The notes under the pieces were generated by a model. That model made no database searches. It saw only the letters and a list, made by a program, of their open reading frames with translations, and was not told where the DNA came from. From Weissella muntiaci (GTDB lineage: Bacteria > Bacillota > Bacilli > Lactobacillales > Lactobacillaceae): a DNA stretch of 64,000 nucleotides. The position numbers and the translations under genes were made by a program. The number at the start of each line of letters is the position of its first letter. Within the stretch, counting starts at the first letter, position 1. The stretch is taken from the NCBI RefSeq assembly GCF_008107635.1, contig NZ_SDGZ01000020.1:1-64000 (forward strand), in the 5' to 3' direction. This document shows positions 37,485-46,842 of the stretch, piece by piece.

Positions 37485-38852
37485 TTAAATGACAAGTTTT
37501 AAGGCATCTGCTAATGTCTCAACCGGTACAATTTGAATTGATGTCTTACCTGCCAAGTCACTGGCAACACTCTTTGGTACGAATACGCGTTGGAAGCCCA
37601 TTTTCTCTGCTTCCGTGATTCGTTCAAGCATCCGCGGAACACGCCTAATCTCACCAGTCAAACCAATTTCACCGATAAAAGCATCCGTTGATTTAGTCCC
37701 CAAATCTTTATACGAAGACGCAATCGCGACCGCAATTGCTAGATCGATCGCTGGCTCGTCAAGTCGAACGCCCCCAGCTGCTCGAATATATGCGTCTTGA
37801 TTTTGTAACAACAAACTAGCCCGCTTCTCAAGTACTGCCATTAAAACAGATACGCGATTACGATCAATTCCCGCCGCAGTTCGCTGTGCATTACCAAAGA
37901 CAGTCGGGGTTATCAACGCTTGAACCTCCACCATAATTGGTCGAGTCCCCTCCATCGCCACAACAACTGCTGATCCACTTGCAGATTCAAGCCGTTCTTC
38001 TAAGAAAACATCTGAAGGATTTGCTACTTCAACTAACCCCTCTTGATTCATCTCAAAAATACCTAATTCATTTGTCGATCCGAAACGATTTTTTACTGCT
38101 CGCAACAACCGATATGCTCGTTGATTATCACCTTCAAAATAAAGCACTGTATCAACCATATGTTCCAAAATCTTTGGACCAGCGATGGCGCCTTCCTTTG
38201 TCACGTGACCAACAATGAAAATAGTTATTCCATTTGTCTTTGCAATTTGTAACAGCTCGGCAGTCGTTTCACGTATCTGAGCAACTGATCCAACTGCTGA
38301 CTGTACGTCCGGTTGCTGCATAGTCTGGATGGAGTCAATGATTACATAGTCCGGCTTTGTTTCATCAATTGCCTTTCGAATTCTGCTCATATCCGTTTCT
38401 GGAAAGAGATAAAAATCAGCCTCCGGTTGCACCCCTAGACGTTCGGCACGCAATTTAATTTGACTGGCACTCTCCTCACCCGAAACGTACAGCACCGTTC
38501 CAGCCTGTGCCAATTGTCCTGACACTTGTAGGAGCAAGGTCGATTTTCCAATTCCAGGATCGCCACCAATTAATACCATAGAGCCCGGTACAACACCACC
38601 ACCAAGCACACGATTAAATTCTTGTAAATCTGTTAACACACGCGGGGTTTCTTCAACATTAACTTCTGTCAGTTTCTGAACCTGGGCAATTTCTCCTGCA
38701 AGGTTCACTCGTGACTTTCGATCTGCCTTTTCGGGTTGAATTACTTCTTCAACCAAAGTTCCCCAAGCTCCACAACTTGGACAACGTCCCATGTAACGTT
38801 GTGAAACATAACCGCAATTCGAGCAAACAAATTGCGTTTTTTGTTTTGCCAT
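37485..38852 (-). CDS. radA: DNA repair protein RadA/Sms
   Basis: This 455-residue helicase-like protein processes recombination intermediates. N-terminal zinc ribbon CSNCG ... CPSCGAW; Walker [15 protein letters not shown]; the RadA hallmark [11 protein letters not shown]; and a Lon-like C-terminal domain. All parts are present and normal in length. It is co-transcribed with dut upstream and yacL downstream. Confidence 0.97.
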   Translation of the reverse strand: MAKQKTQFVCSNCGYVSQRYMGRCPSCGAWGTLVEEVIQPEKADRKSRVNLAGEIAQVQKLTEVNVEETPRVLTDLQEFNRVLGGGVVPGSMVLIGGDPGIGKSTLLLQVSGQLAQAGTVLYVSGEESASQIKLRAERLGVQPEADFYLFPETDMSRIRKAIDETKPDYVIIDSIQTMQQPDVQSAVGSVAQIRETTAELLQIAKTNGITIFIVGHVTKEGAIAGPKILEHMVDTVLYFEGDNQRAYRLLRAVKNRFGSTNELGIFEMNQEGLVEVANPSDVFLEERLESASGSAVVVAMEGTRPIMVEVQALITPTVFGNAQRTAAGIDRNRVSVLMAVLEKRASLLLQNQDAYIRAAGGVRLDEPAIDLAIAVAIASSYKDLGTKSTDAFIGEIGLTGEIRRVPRMLERITEAEKMGFQRVFVPKSVASDLAGKTSIQIVPVETLADALKLVI

Positions 38853-38866
38853 TTTTAAATCCTCAT

Positions 38867-39406
38867 TTATTTTCCTGAACTACCAAAGCCACCGGTGCGT
38901 TCATCCTTTATGTCAATATCGTCATTATCGGTCAACAAATACGGCATAAAGATTCCTTGAGCAATCCGTTCACCTTTTTTGATATGCACATCTTTTAACC
39001 CAAAGTTCATCATCTGCACAAAAATTTCGCCCTCATTTTTAGGATTATCAACATAATCTGCGTCAATGACACCAACCCCATTTGGTAAGACCAAAGACCG
39101 TTTCAACGGATTTGATGACCGGTTAGCTAAAATCAAAACTTCATCGCGATTCATATATGCCTTTATCCCCGTAGGTACCAAATATGGTTTCAATACCGCC
39201 TGTCCTGAGGATATAGCTTCATCTGTTAAGTGTTTTTGTTGCCAAATCGTAACCAAAATTTTTATAAAATTCAAATGCCAAATTGAGGGCAAAGTAAAAT
39301 CAGTTGCTGCGGCCAAATCATAGCCAGCTGCGCTCTTTGTAGCGCGTGTCGGTAACGTTAAATCAGCTTCGCTAAAGCGTTCAACAATTGCAAATCCACG
39401 TGTCAT
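38867..39406 (-). CDS. dut: dUTP diphosphatase
   Basis: This 179-residue trimeric dUTPase removes dUTP and supplies dUMP. Five motifs: [32 protein letters not shown] and the P-loop-like RTGGFGSSG. About 30 extra residues between motifs 1 and 2 are, as I recall, usual for lactobacillar Dut. The start at 39406 has GAGGGAG upstream; an ATG five codons earlier does not. It leads the dut-radA-yacL run. Confidence 0.93.
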   Translation of the reverse strand: MTRGFAIVERFSEADLTLPTRATKSAAGYDLAAATDFTLPSIWHLNFIKILVTIWQQKHLTDEAISSGQAVLKPYLVPTGIKAYMNRDEVLILANRSSNPLKRSLVLPNGVGVIDADYVDNPKNEGEIFVQMMNFGLKDVHIKKGERIAQGIFMPYLLTDNDDIDIKDERTGGFGSSGK

Positions 39407-39569
39407 AATTAACTCCCTCAACTTTTTGATATTTATGACTAGTATAACTTAAATTCTTTGTAAATAACGTAAGCTGGTCCCAAGGTTATACAATTTTATA
39501 AAATATACCAATCGCTATAATTGTCAATATCAATAGCCCTCCGTTGCCTTCAAATCTATTTACAATTCA

Positions 39570-39604
39570 AAAGGTCGGACGATTGTAAAATCATCCGACC
39601 TTGA
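39570..39604 (-). terminator. Terminator of the GNAT gene
   Basis: AGGTCGGA-GATT pairs with AATC-TCCGACCT, followed on the minus strand by TTTTGAATT. Confidence 0.85.
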
Positions 39605-39612
39605 TTTGAAAT

Positions 39613-39891
39613 TTAATCTTTATACTGGAGTGCTTGATAGTTCGAATTTTTAAAAAATTGCATTCGTGCGTAAGAACAGACCGGTTTCAATGTTACCCCC
39701 GCTGCTTTAGCACGTTCAACCACCTCAGCAAGCATCTGCCCAGCAATTCCTTGGCCTCTCAAATCTGGATCTACCCGAGTTTCATCAATTGACCAGGTTT
39801 TCCCGTCATTAATTGCTGGGAAGCGAATCTCAGCATCAATTTTGCCTGCCGTTTCATGCCACAATCTACCTGGCTCATATTGAAAATCCAT
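39613..39891 (-). CDS. YjdJ-type small GNAT acetyltransferase
   Basis: This 92-residue short GCN5-related acetyltransferase has an acetyl-CoA pocket motif DLRGQGIAGQML near residue 47, followed by a helix and CSYARMQFFKN. Members of this compact GNAT family acetylate unknown small molecules or proteins. The start at 39891 has GGGGG 5 nt upstream, with an alternative ATG at 39909. It lies 21 nt after the GNAT/NlpC fusion gene, and its first 65 residues are visibly paralogous to that protein. Confidence 0.88.
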   Translation of the reverse strand: MDFQYEPGRLWHETAGKIDAEIRFPAINDGKTWSIDETRVDPDLRGQGIAGQMLAEVVERAKAAGVTLKPVCSYARMQFFKNSNYQALQYKD

Positions 39892-39912
39892 TGTAACCCC
39901 CAAATTCATCCA

Positions 39913-40443
39913 TCAACGCAAAGTTCTCGCGAAATCTGGTTGATTATAGCGTTTGATTACTTCTTCTACAATTGTACCATTCTCTGCAGATACAGTCATA
40001 ACCTTCCCACCACCTAGATAAACCGCAACTTGATTCGGTTCTTCAAGCGAACCCCAAAAGACAGCATCGCCAGGGATTAATACATCAATATTGACCGGCA
40101 TCATTTGATTGGCCATACCAACCATAGTATCTGGTAAATCGACCCCAAAAACTTCGCCGTAAAGTCCCTGCATGAATCCCATCACATCATAGATGCCCTC
40201 TTGATTCAAAAACTGACGACCATGATAACTATCGATCCATGTCCATAATTGTGATTTCAAATACTCCATCATCCCGATCATTAATTGACGTTCAATGCCG
40301 TCGATTTGCAGGTCAGGGGCTTTTCTTAGCTCAACAACTTCAAAACCCTTACCAGTTTTAGATCGTTCATAATATAGCTCTGCGCTTACACCACCACGAT
40401 CATCATCTAGCCAAATATGTCCAAATTCATAATGTAACTGCAT
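39913..40443 (-). CDS. Fusion of degenerate GNAT and degenerate NlpC/P60 domains
   Basis: This 176-residue cytosolic protein has no signal peptide. Residues 1-65 align with the adjacent GNAT protein (shared Y-E-x-G-x-x-W, then V-x-A-E, then A/D-P-D-L), but the CoA-binding RGQGIAG is QIDGIER here. Residues 75-165 follow an NlpC/P60 peptidase (GFMQGLYG, LPDT, LIPGDAVFWG, VAVYLGGGKVMTV). The catalytic Cys position (usual DCSG) is DVMG (Val87), and the catalytic His is Gln138. Both activities are therefore probably lost. The start at 40443 has AGGAG 5 nt upstream; a longer in-frame reading would run through the terminator of the wall hydrolase gene. Confidence 0.82.
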   Translation of the reverse strand: MQLHYEFGHIWLDDDRGGVSAELYYERSKTGKGFEVVELRKAPDLQIDGIERQLMIGMMEYLKSQLWTWIDSYHGRQFLNQEGIYDVMGFMQGLYGEVFGVDLPDTMVGMANQMMPVNIDVLIPGDAVFWGSLEEPNQVAVYLGGGKVMTVSAENGTIVEEVIKRYNQPDFARTLR

Positions 40444-40461
40444 CTCATCTCCTATTACAAA

Positions 40462-40495
40462 AAACCGGCTCAGAATAAATATCCTAAGCCGGTCA
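40462..40495 (-). terminator. Terminator of the LysM-CHAP gene
   Basis: ACCGGCT (40464-40470) and AGCCGGT (40487-40493), extended by AG/CT, with a T run on the minus strand. Confidence 0.85.
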
Positions 40496-40503
40496 ATCAA
40501 ATA

Positions 40504-41346
40504 TTATTTTTGAATGAACAACACACCAGAAGTTGAGATTGTACGTGTGTGGTAAATCAAACCAAGGTAGTTTGCTTCAGAAATATTTACAGTTCCGTTA
40601 GCGTTAACAGAATCAACTACAGCAACGTGACCGTAAGTTGAGTCAGCACCTTGAACACCAGGGGCAAAGTAAGCAACTGCTCCAACAGTTGGAGTTGCAC
40701 TTACAGAGTGACCAGCTGCACGGGCTGAAGAAGTCCAGTCAGCAGCATTACCCCACCAGTTACCAACCCATGAAAGTTGTGACTTTACATACCAAGTGCA
40801 TTGTCCATATGGGTATGTGTTAGTGCTGTCAACAACAGTGTTGTTTTGGTTGTTATTAGTGTTTGTGTTTGCTGATGAATTAGTATCAGTAGTTGAACCA
40901 GTTGCACTACCATTACCAGTAGAACTAAGTTGCAAAACTTGTCCTGGGTAGATGATTTGTGATGCATCTAAGTTGTTTAGTTGTACCAAGCTTGCCAAAG
41001 TCATACCGTTCTTAGTAGCAATACCATACAAAGTATCACCACTTACAACAGTGTATGAACCAGAAGCAGTGTTGCTAGTGTTTGAAGAAGTGTTTGAATC
41101 TGTAGTAGCTGATGAATCAGCACCAGGAATATTCAAGCTTTGTCCAGTAAGGATCAAGTTAGCATTTGAAAGACCATTAGCCTTAACAATTGCATCAACT
41201 GATGAACTGTGAGTGTTTGCGATACTGTAAAGAGTATCACCTGACTTTACTGAATAAGTAGTATCAGCAGAAGCAACACTTTGTGTAGCTGCGATAGTTG
41301 CAACGGCCCCAGCTGCAACCAATAATGAACCTTTAAGTGAATTCAT
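40504..41346 (-). CDS. Secreted LysM-CHAP peptidoglycan hydrolase
   Basis: This 280-residue protein has a signal peptide (residues 1-27, cleavage after SVASA), LysM domains at 30-74 and 98-141 (YSVKSGDTLYSIA, YTVVSGDTLYGIA), a Ser/Thr/Asn-rich linker (143-175) and a CHAP domain (176-280). The catalytic set is visible: Cys183 in GQCTWYV, His240 in YGHVAVVDSV and Glu257. It probably cuts peptide cross-links during growth. The linker's low complexity and heavy T/S/N codon bias mark a highly expressed wall protein. A WalR box lies upstream. Confidence 0.95.
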   Translation of the reverse strand: MNSLKGSLLVAAGAVATIAATQSVASADTTYSVKSGDTLYSIANTHSSSVDAIVKANGLSNANLILTGQSLNIPGADSSATTDSNTSSNTSNTASGSYTVVSGDTLYGIATKNGMTLASLVQLNNLDASQIIYPGQVLQLSSTGNGSATGSTTDTNSSANTNTNNNQNNTVVDSTNTYPYGQCTWYVKSQLSWVGNWWGNAADWTSSARAAGHSVSATPTVGAVAYFAPGVQGADSTYGHVAVVDSVNANGTVNISEANYLGLIYHTRTISTSGVLFIQK

Positions 41347-41788
41347 AACTTTTAATTTCTCCTATTACTGTGTGATTTTCACTGCTTTTAACAGTGCTAA
41401 CGTAAATTTCTTAACTTTATAAGTACAAGAATTATTGTACCCGTACTTTGTTACATCAACAGGTGATTATTATTTAATTCTCTTTACTTTGATTACAAAA
41501 ATATTACAAAACCTTAAACAAATTCAAGTACCCTCTCCAGAAAGGCACACACTTAGATCTTTCTCTGTAAATATATATCCACAAGCCTTGTATTTATTGC
41601 TATTCTTAGGCCCTTTTTACCACTATTTTATTGAGAATCAATATCTTTTAACTGACATAATCACAAATAATCTTGGAATAACCCCTTTAAAAAAACTTAA
41701 CATATTACAATCTCAAGTCAGCAAAAAGAAGCATCAGATAACCACAAATGAGCACGACTCACTTTGATTATTCGATGCCTCATGATAA
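41347..41788. other. 442-nt intergenic region upstream of the LysM-CHAP gene
   Basis: It holds the wall-hydrolase control region on the minus strand: RBS AGGAGAAA, a small CACTG-TTAAAAG-CAGTG hairpin in the leader, a TACAAT -10-like hexamer near 41440 and the WalR box. The far part (41520-41788) is AT-rich with no convincing gene. An open frame on the plus strand (41435-41767) has no RBS and no recognisable protein character. Confidence 0.6.
41492..41508 (-). promoter_or_regulatory. WalR box
   Basis: On the minus strand it reads TGTAAT-N5-TGTAAT, an exact match to the WalR consensus TGTWAH-N5-TGTWAH. It is about 150 nt upstream of the LysM-CHAP start. WalRK controls wall hydrolases in low-GC Gram-positives, so the pairing makes sense. 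Confidence 0.75.
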
Positions 41789-43888
41789 TTATTTCACAGC
41801 TGTCGTTGCCACTTCAACTGCACTAATTTTGATTTTCCCGTCATCCAAATCTGCTTTTAATTGCGTAGCCGTTGGATGCTCAAGATAGAAATCTGCGACT
41901 TGATCCTCAATCTGTTCTTGTAAAATTCTTCTCAGTGGCCGCGCACCCATTGCAGGGTCATATCCTTTTTCAACTAGATCTTCCAAAGCAGCCTGAGTCA
42001 CGTCAATCTGCAAACCATGATCAGCAATTGTCTGATTCATTTCTGTAATCATCAAATTCAAAATTTGTAGTAGTTCTGCTTTATTCAGTTCGTTGAATTC
42101 AATGATTCCGTCAAACCGATTTAAGAACTCTGGCCTGAAATAGTTTGTCAGTCGGCTGATCAAAGCTGTCTTACTTTCACCTGTCAGTTTATTCTCATCG
42201 TTGCTTTCAAAGCCAACTTTAGGACTTTGAGTGCCCGTGCCGGCATTCGATGTCATGATAATAATCGTATCCTTAAAGGAAACGGTTCGTCCTTGTGCGT
42301 CTGTTAAGCGACCATCGTCCAAAATCTGCAAAAACATGTTCATCACATCCGGATGGGCCTTTTCAACCTCATCCAACAAGATTAAGGAATACGGATGTCT
42401 ACGAACAGCCTCGGTTAGTTGCCCGGCCTCTTCATAGCCGATATAACCAGCCGGCGCACCAATCAACTTGGAAACTGAATGTTTCTCCATATATTCAGAC
42501 ATATCAAAACGTACCATGTTTTCAGATGTACCAAACAACTCATTAGCTAACTGTTTAGCTGTCTCAGTCTTACCAACACCTGTCGGACCTACGAACAAAA
42601 ATGAACCAATTGGTCGTCCGTGTTTATTAAATCCAACTCGATTACGCCGAATTGCACGCGCAACCTTCTCAGTCGCTTCGCGCTGCCCAATCACATGCGT
42701 TGCCAAGTTTGTCGCCAGATTTTGCAGTTGACTTTGTTCAGACGCCTGTAAATCACCGACTGGAATTCCGGTCTTCTCCTCAACGATTTTCTGGATGTCA
42801 TCTACCGAAACAGTCGCATTGGTTGTGCTTGTTGTTGCTTGTTGCTTCATTGCTTCAAGTTGTAATTCAAGCCGACTAACTTCATCACGCATTGCAGAAG
42901 CCTGTTCAAAATTCTCCGCTTCAACTGCCTGTTGCTTACGTAATTCGGCATCCTTAATTTGTTGTGTTAACTGCACCGGATCGCTAACCTTTAAGGCCAA
43001 ATTCTTACGCGAACCGGCCTCATCGATCAAATCAATTGCTTTGTCAGGTAAGAAGCGTTCCTGAATGTAACGATTAGAGAGGCTTACGGCCGCCTTCAGT
43101 GCATCCTCATCATATTTCACTTGGTGATAATTTTCATAACGGCCAGCAATTCCTTGCAAAATCGCTAACGCTTCTTCAGTTGTTGGCTCATTAACTTGAA
43201 CTGTTTGGAAGCGTCGTGCAATTGCCGCATCCTTTTCGATTTGCCGATATTCATTAAGTGTCGTTGCGCCAATTAATTGAAATTCGCCACGTGCCAAAGC
43301 TGGCTTTAAAATATTTCCAGCATCCATTGAGCCTTCGCCAGCAGTTCCAGCACCCATGATTTCATGGATCTCATCAATGAATAGAATTACCTCTTCGCGC
43401 TTTGTGACTTCATCCATCAACTGTTGCATACGCTCTTCAAATTGACCACGAACACCAGTCCCCTGAACTAAGGAGACCACATCTAGACGAATAATCTCCT
43501 TATTCAATAATTTACTGGGGACTTTTTGATCTACGATTGCCTGTGCCAAGCCTTCAACAACAGCAGTCTTACCAACTCCTGCCTCACCAATCAAGACCGG
43601 ATTATTCTTACTACGTCGGTTGAGTACCTCAATAACTCGCTTGATTTCTTGAGCTCGCCCAATCACAGGATCGAACTTACCTTCACGAGCCAATTGCGTT
43701 AGATTAATACCAAACTCATCTAACAAACCACCTGCGCCATTTTCCTTTGCTGGCTTAGTGGTGACACTTTTTGCACGTTGCGCTTGCATCATTTGTTGCT
43801 CTTGTGCCCGCTGCATACGAGCTGTGTCATCGTTCATCATCCGAAAAATATCATCAAAATTTGAAAATCCAAATGGATCTTGTGCCAT
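41789..43888 (-). CDS. clpE: ClpE-type AAA+ unfoldase without zinc finger
   Basis: This 699-residue Hsp100 ATPase has two AAA+ domains ([16 protein letters not shown]) separated by a UVR-type coiled coil ([19 protein letters not shown]). The opening [15 protein letters not shown] matches the part of ClpE just after its N-terminal CXXC zinc finger. That zinc finger (about 35-40 residues) is missing, and no upstream reading frame supplies it. It feeds ClpP. ClpL is the alternative name, but the domain text favours ClpE. GGAGG is 8 nt before the ATG. CIRCE and CtsR-like sites lie upstream. Confidence 0.88.
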   Translation of the reverse strand: MAQDPFGFSNFDDIFRMMNDDTARMQRAQEQQMMQAQRAKSVTTKPAKENGAGGLLDEFGINLTQLAREGKFDPVIGRAQEIKRVIEVLNRRSKNNPVLIGEAGVGKTAVVEGLAQAIVDQKVPSKLLNKEIIRLDVVSLVQGTGVRGQFEERMQQLMDEVTKREEVILFIDEIHEIMGAGTAGEGSMDAGNILKPALARGEFQLIGATTLNEYRQIEKDAAIARRFQTVQVNEPTTEEALAILQGIAGRYENYHQVKYDEDALKAAVSLSNRYIQERFLPDKAIDLIDEAGSRKNLALKVSDPVQLTQQIKDAELRKQQAVEAENFEQASAMRDEVSRLELQLEAMKQQATTSTTNATVSVDDIQKIVEEKTGIPVGDLQASEQSQLQNLATNLATHVIGQREATEKVARAIRRNRVGFNKHGRPIGSFLFVGPTGVGKTETAKQLANELFGTSENMVRFDMSEYMEKHSVSKLIGAPAGYIGYEEAGQLTEAVRRHPYSLILLDEVEKAHPDVMNMFLQILDDGRLTDAQGRTVSFKDTIIIMTSNAGTGTQSPKVGFESNDENKLTGESKTALISRLTNYFRPEFLNRFDGIIEFNELNKAELLQILNLMITEMNQTIADHGLQIDVTQAALEDLVEKGYDPAMGARPLRRILQEQIEDQVADFYLEHPTATQLKADLDDGKIKISAVEVATTAVK

Positions 43889-43949
43889 AGTAGTATCCTC
43901 CTGTTAGGTTTTTTATTTTTTTATTCAATAATTCAAGGTCAGTTTTTCG

Positions 43950-43966
43950 TTTGACCAATACTGACC
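43950..43966. promoter_or_regulatory. CtsR-like operator
   Basis: On the minus strand GGTCAGT-ATT-GGTCAAA, two heptads on the 10-nt repeat of the CtsR consensus RGTCAAANANRGTCAAA. The second heptad is exact and the first has two mismatches. A third AAGGTCAGT copy in inverse orientation (43935-43943) forms a 9-bp hairpin with ACTGACCTT (43960-43968). Confidence 0.6.
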
Positions 43967-43983
43967 TTTCTACAATTATTATA

Positions 43984-44010
43984 TTAGCACTCTCCTTGTC
44001 AGAGTGCAAA
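43984..44010. promoter_or_regulatory. CIRCE element overlapping the clpE promoter
   Basis: TTAGCACTC (43984-43992) - N9 - GAGTGCAAA (44002-44010) has one mismatch from the 9-9-9 HrcA consensus. On the minus strand TTGCAC (-35) and TAATAT (-10) with a 17-nt spacer overlap it, so HrcA binding would block the promoter. Confidence 0.85.
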
Positions 44011-44024
44011 TTTTTTTATAACAA

Positions 44025-44062
44025 AAAAAGATTCGGCCCAACCAAATGAGTCGAATCTTTTA
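44025..44062. terminator. Terminator of the DUF975 gene
   Basis: AAAGATTCG (44027-44035) and CGAATCTTT (44052-44060) with flanking A/T tracts; it ends the minus-strand gene that stops at 44064. Confidence 0.82.
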
Positions 44063-44063
44063 T

Positions 44064-44960
44064 TTATACTTCTGCCTTTTTTACGCGCAAAGCCTCGTAG
44101 TAGCCTGCCCACGTTAAATTAAGATAACTTCCAATATAAAGCCACATTAACATGAAGCCAATTACCGCAACATAGTCATTCACGTAGACGAATAAAATCC
44201 ACTCGACAATCACCACCAAGAAATACCACCAGAAGAATGATAGGAGCATTGTCAAAATCTCAAATCGATGTCCTTTGACCATACTCAAGCCCATCTTTAG
44301 CATGGTTGGACCACCCAGTTGACGGTCACGTTGATCCGCATCAAACATTAGATAAGGACCAAAGGCATATCCAAGCATTTTATAAATTAGAAGCGCCAAT
44401 GTCACCCAGGATACTACATGCAACAGCATGGCCCAACCAATCAAGCCTGAACTATCTGCACCCATGCTGCCAGTAATAACTGCCAAACCTGATAACACAC
44501 CAACACCATAGTTAGTCACATAGGGGATAATGCCCCATAAAATGACAAACAATCCCGTAAAGAAACTTACAACCAGTGTCCGTTTCAGCCAATTTCGATT
44601 TAAAAATTGCTTGAAATATCCCCGAAATGGGCGAGCCTTCTCATCAGACTCTCTAACTTGAACCAATCCGCGATATTGCATTACTTGAATTCCATAATTA
44701 ACCCAAAGACTGATAACAAACAGACCAATTAAAAATAGAATTACGACGCCGACTAATCCGGCAATTGTTTTAACGGAGCCGATCCCGCCAATAATCACCC
44801 CTAGAATGAACAGCCCCAAACCAAAGGTGACAAATGGCATCACCAAGAGTCCTAAATTACCTAGCCAATCATGCTTAATAATTTGTCGTGCTTGGGCTTT
44901 GATGTCCTCACGTCGAATTCGATTCTTTTCAATATTTGCTTGTAGTTCTTTCCAGGACAT
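44064..44960 (-). CDS. DUF975-like polytopic membrane protein
   Basis: This 298-residue protein has a charged cytoplasmic N-terminus (about 1-28, IKAQARQIIKHDW) and about six hydrophobic helices. The YRGLVQVRESDEKARPFRGYFKQF loop and the following helices resemble DUF975 proteins. Their function is unknown; some affect membrane homeostasis. It stands alone upstream of clpE and downstream of the oxidoreductase gene, on the same strand. Confidence 0.72.
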   Translation of the reverse strand: MSWKELQANIEKNRIRREDIKAQARQIIKHDWLGNLGLLVMPFVTFGLGLFILGVIIGGIGSVKTIAGLVGVVILFLIGLFVISLWVNYGIQVMQYRGLVQVRESDEKARPFRGYFKQFLNRNWLKRTLVVSFFTGLFVILWGIIPYVTNYGVGVLSGLAVITGSMGADSSGLIGWAMLLHVVSWVTLALLIYKMLGYAFGPYLMFDADQRDRQLGGPTMLKMGLSMVKGHRFEILTMLLSFFWWYFLVVIVEWILFVYVNDYVAVIGFMLMWLYIGSYLNLTWAGYYEALRVKKAEV

Positions 44961-45023
44961 ACATTTCTCCCAACTTTTTCTGAATAACCAACATTCTAAT
45001 AATCATAACTTAAATAATGCTTG

Positions 45024-46043
45024 TTAATCAAAAATTGCCACAAGTTTTCCCATTACTTTACCACTCGCAACCCGATCCTGAGCCTCCCGGATAGTCTCAG
45101 CATCTAATCCATGTACACGTTCTGTGAGCGTCGTAGTAATTTGAGCACTATCGATTAATTGTTGCAACAAGGCCAAAGCCTTTCCTTGACTAGCTACCTC
45201 AAAATCAGCATTTGTCTTAGCAAACATGAATTCCCAATCCAACGAAGCCGCCTTATTCTTCATTTTGCGAACCTCTAAGGGTGCCGCCGGTTCGACAATT
45301 GCTCCAATATGTCCGAATGGCGCAATCAATTCGGCGGCCGCTTCAATATGTGGTTCAGGTGTATGTAAAATCGCCAAATAATCGACCGGTGCTAATCCCA
45401 TTGACTTAACCAATGGAACATAATCATCGCGATGATTAATCACATGATCTGCTCCCATCTGCTCAACCCATGCGACCGTCTCAGGTCGTGATGCTGATGC
45501 AATCACTTCCATCCCCAGCCATTTAGCCAGTTGGATCATTACCGAACCAACGCCGCCAGCTCCATTAATAATTAGCAACCGCTTTCCTCTAGCAGCCCGA
45601 GCTTCCATTTTAATATTAAAATGATCATGTAATAGTTCATAGGCCGTTAGAAAAGTCAGTGGCATCGCTGCTGCAGCTTCTACGCTGACAGTTTCCGGTG
45701 CACGCGCCGCAATCCGTGCGTCAACCAACTGATACTCTGCATTCGATCCTGTCCGACTTAATTGCCCCGCGTAAAACACCCGATCGCCAAGGTTAAAATC
45801 AGCAACCTTTTCACCCAAACCAACAACTTCACCAACACCGTCAAATCCCAAGACACGGGTGGCGCCTGCTGCAACGGCCATCGACCGTTGCTTAGCATCG
45901 ACAGGATTCACCCCTGATGCCATCACCTTAACTAATAAGTCATGCTCGCCTAGCTCAGGTAACGGAATCTGAATTAACTCTAGTGGCTGAGCTTCATTAG
46001 TTGTTGTAACTAAAGCATTAATATGTTTAATAATTGTTTCCAT
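45024..46043 (-). CDS. Zinc-type alcohol dehydrogenase/quinone oxidoreductase
   Basis: This 339-residue medium-chain reductase has a GroES-like N-terminal domain (GVNPVDAKQ, FDGVGEVVGLGEKV) and an NADPH-binding Rossmann motif (INGAGGVGSVMIQLAKWLG). The catalytic zinc cysteines of true alcohol dehydrogenases are absent, so it is a ZDR/QOR reductase. It begins 3 nt after alsD and is probably its operon mate; acting on a diketone or quinone-like product is only an inference from position. Confidence 0.88.
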   Translation of the reverse strand: METIIKHINALVTTTNEAQPLELIQIPLPELGEHDLLVKVMASGVNPVDAKQRSMAVAAGATRVLGFDGVGEVVGLGEKVADFNLGDRVFYAGQLSRTGSNAEYQLVDARIAARAPETVSVEAAAAMPLTFLTAYELLHDHFNIKMEARAARGKRLLIINGAGGVGSVMIQLAKWLGMEVIASASRPETVAWVEQMGADHVINHRDDYVPLVKSMGLAPVDYLAILHTPEPHIEAAAELIAPFGHIGAIVEPAAPLEVRKMKNKAASLDWEFMFAKTNADFEVASQGKALALLQQLIDSAQITTTLTERVHGLDAETIREAQDRVASGKVMGKLVAIFD

Positions 46044-46046
46044 AGT

Positions 46047-46754
46047 TTAGTTTCCTTCTGCTTGCGCAATGTCTGCGGATAAAGTTGCCATATCAAGTTC
46101 ATGCTTTCTAAAAGAAGCGTTCTCAATTGGCAAGTGTAATTCAAAATTCTCAAACAGTGTAAACGTCCCCGTTAAATCCTTTGCAGAGAAATCAAGGACA
46201 TGTCCCGCAAAATCATGCTGATCACTAATAAAATGGACATGCCAACCCGAAGCCGCCATCCCATCATAAAGCGCCGGTGTGTAGTAACCTAGCAACGTTC
46301 CAGTTACCTGATCCGCCTCAAATGTCGGTTGCTCCTTCGCTAAAGCTAGCAGTGATGGATACGGCTTCTCTGCTTTCGGCGCGACCCGTACTTGTACATG
46401 CTCAAATACACCATGTAATTGAATACTCGTAAAGCCGTTTTTCAGAGTATGCTGTTCTACTAGCTCATTCATCGTAGCAAACGTTGCCGTTGTCAAATTA
46501 CATTCAACTGAATCTTGATCCTCATGGACAGTCGCAAAAGGAACTCCCTTTTTTAAATCTGTAATGTGATGCACTTTTCCATCAGAAGTTGCTTGATAGA
46601 CTTCACCTGCTAGAATGATTACCTCGCCATCGACGCCATCGAGAGTACCAATCCCTGTGTCGCCATGGTTTAATAGCTGTTCTAGCGATAGGGTTGCATC
46701 CAACAGCCCCGCCATCAAAGCAGCTAAAGTACTATGTTGATAAACTGTTGCCAT
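46047..46754 (-). CDS. alsD: Alpha-acetolactate decarboxylase
   Basis: This 235-residue cytosolic enzyme converts alpha-acetolactate to acetoin. The zinc-binding core is visible in SIQLHGVFEHVQVR (two His and Glu), with GTLDGVDGE near residue 38, TGTLLGYYTPALYDG and GWHVHFISD (third His region). It follows alsS by 88 nt. A weak hairpin with a T run lies in that gap and may set the ratio of the two. Confidence 0.95.
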   Translation of the reverse strand: MATVYQHSTLAALMAGLLDATLSLEQLLNHGDTGIGTLDGVDGEVIILAGEVYQATSDGKVHHITDLKKGVPFATVHEDQDSVECNLTTATFATMNELVEQHTLKNGFTSIQLHGVFEHVQVRVAPKAEKPYPSLLALAKEQPTFEADQVTGTLLGYYTPALYDGMAASGWHVHFISDQHDFAGHVLDFSAKDLTGTFTLFENFELHLPIENASFRKHELDMATLSADIAQAEGN

Positions 46755-46842
46755 TTAACTTATCCTGCCTTTCAAAAAAAGGTCGCCATCACTGACTCCC
46801 TTTTATTTTACCGCGCCCTAATTCAATTAGCTTATTTTGTGA

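Noticed and set aside
40504-41346. Repeats in the LysM-CHAP linker as a tandem DNA repeat
   Set aside because: They reflect Ser/Thr/Asn-rich coding sequence and two LysM copies, not a separate repeat element.
41435-41767. 110-codon open frame on the plus strand upstream of clpE stop
   Set aside because: No ribosome binding site, no family resemblance, AT-rich control region of the opposite gene, and odd composition.
42231-43064. Several overlapping plus-strand frames opposite clpE
   Set aside because: Antisense shadows of conserved AAA+ coding sequence.
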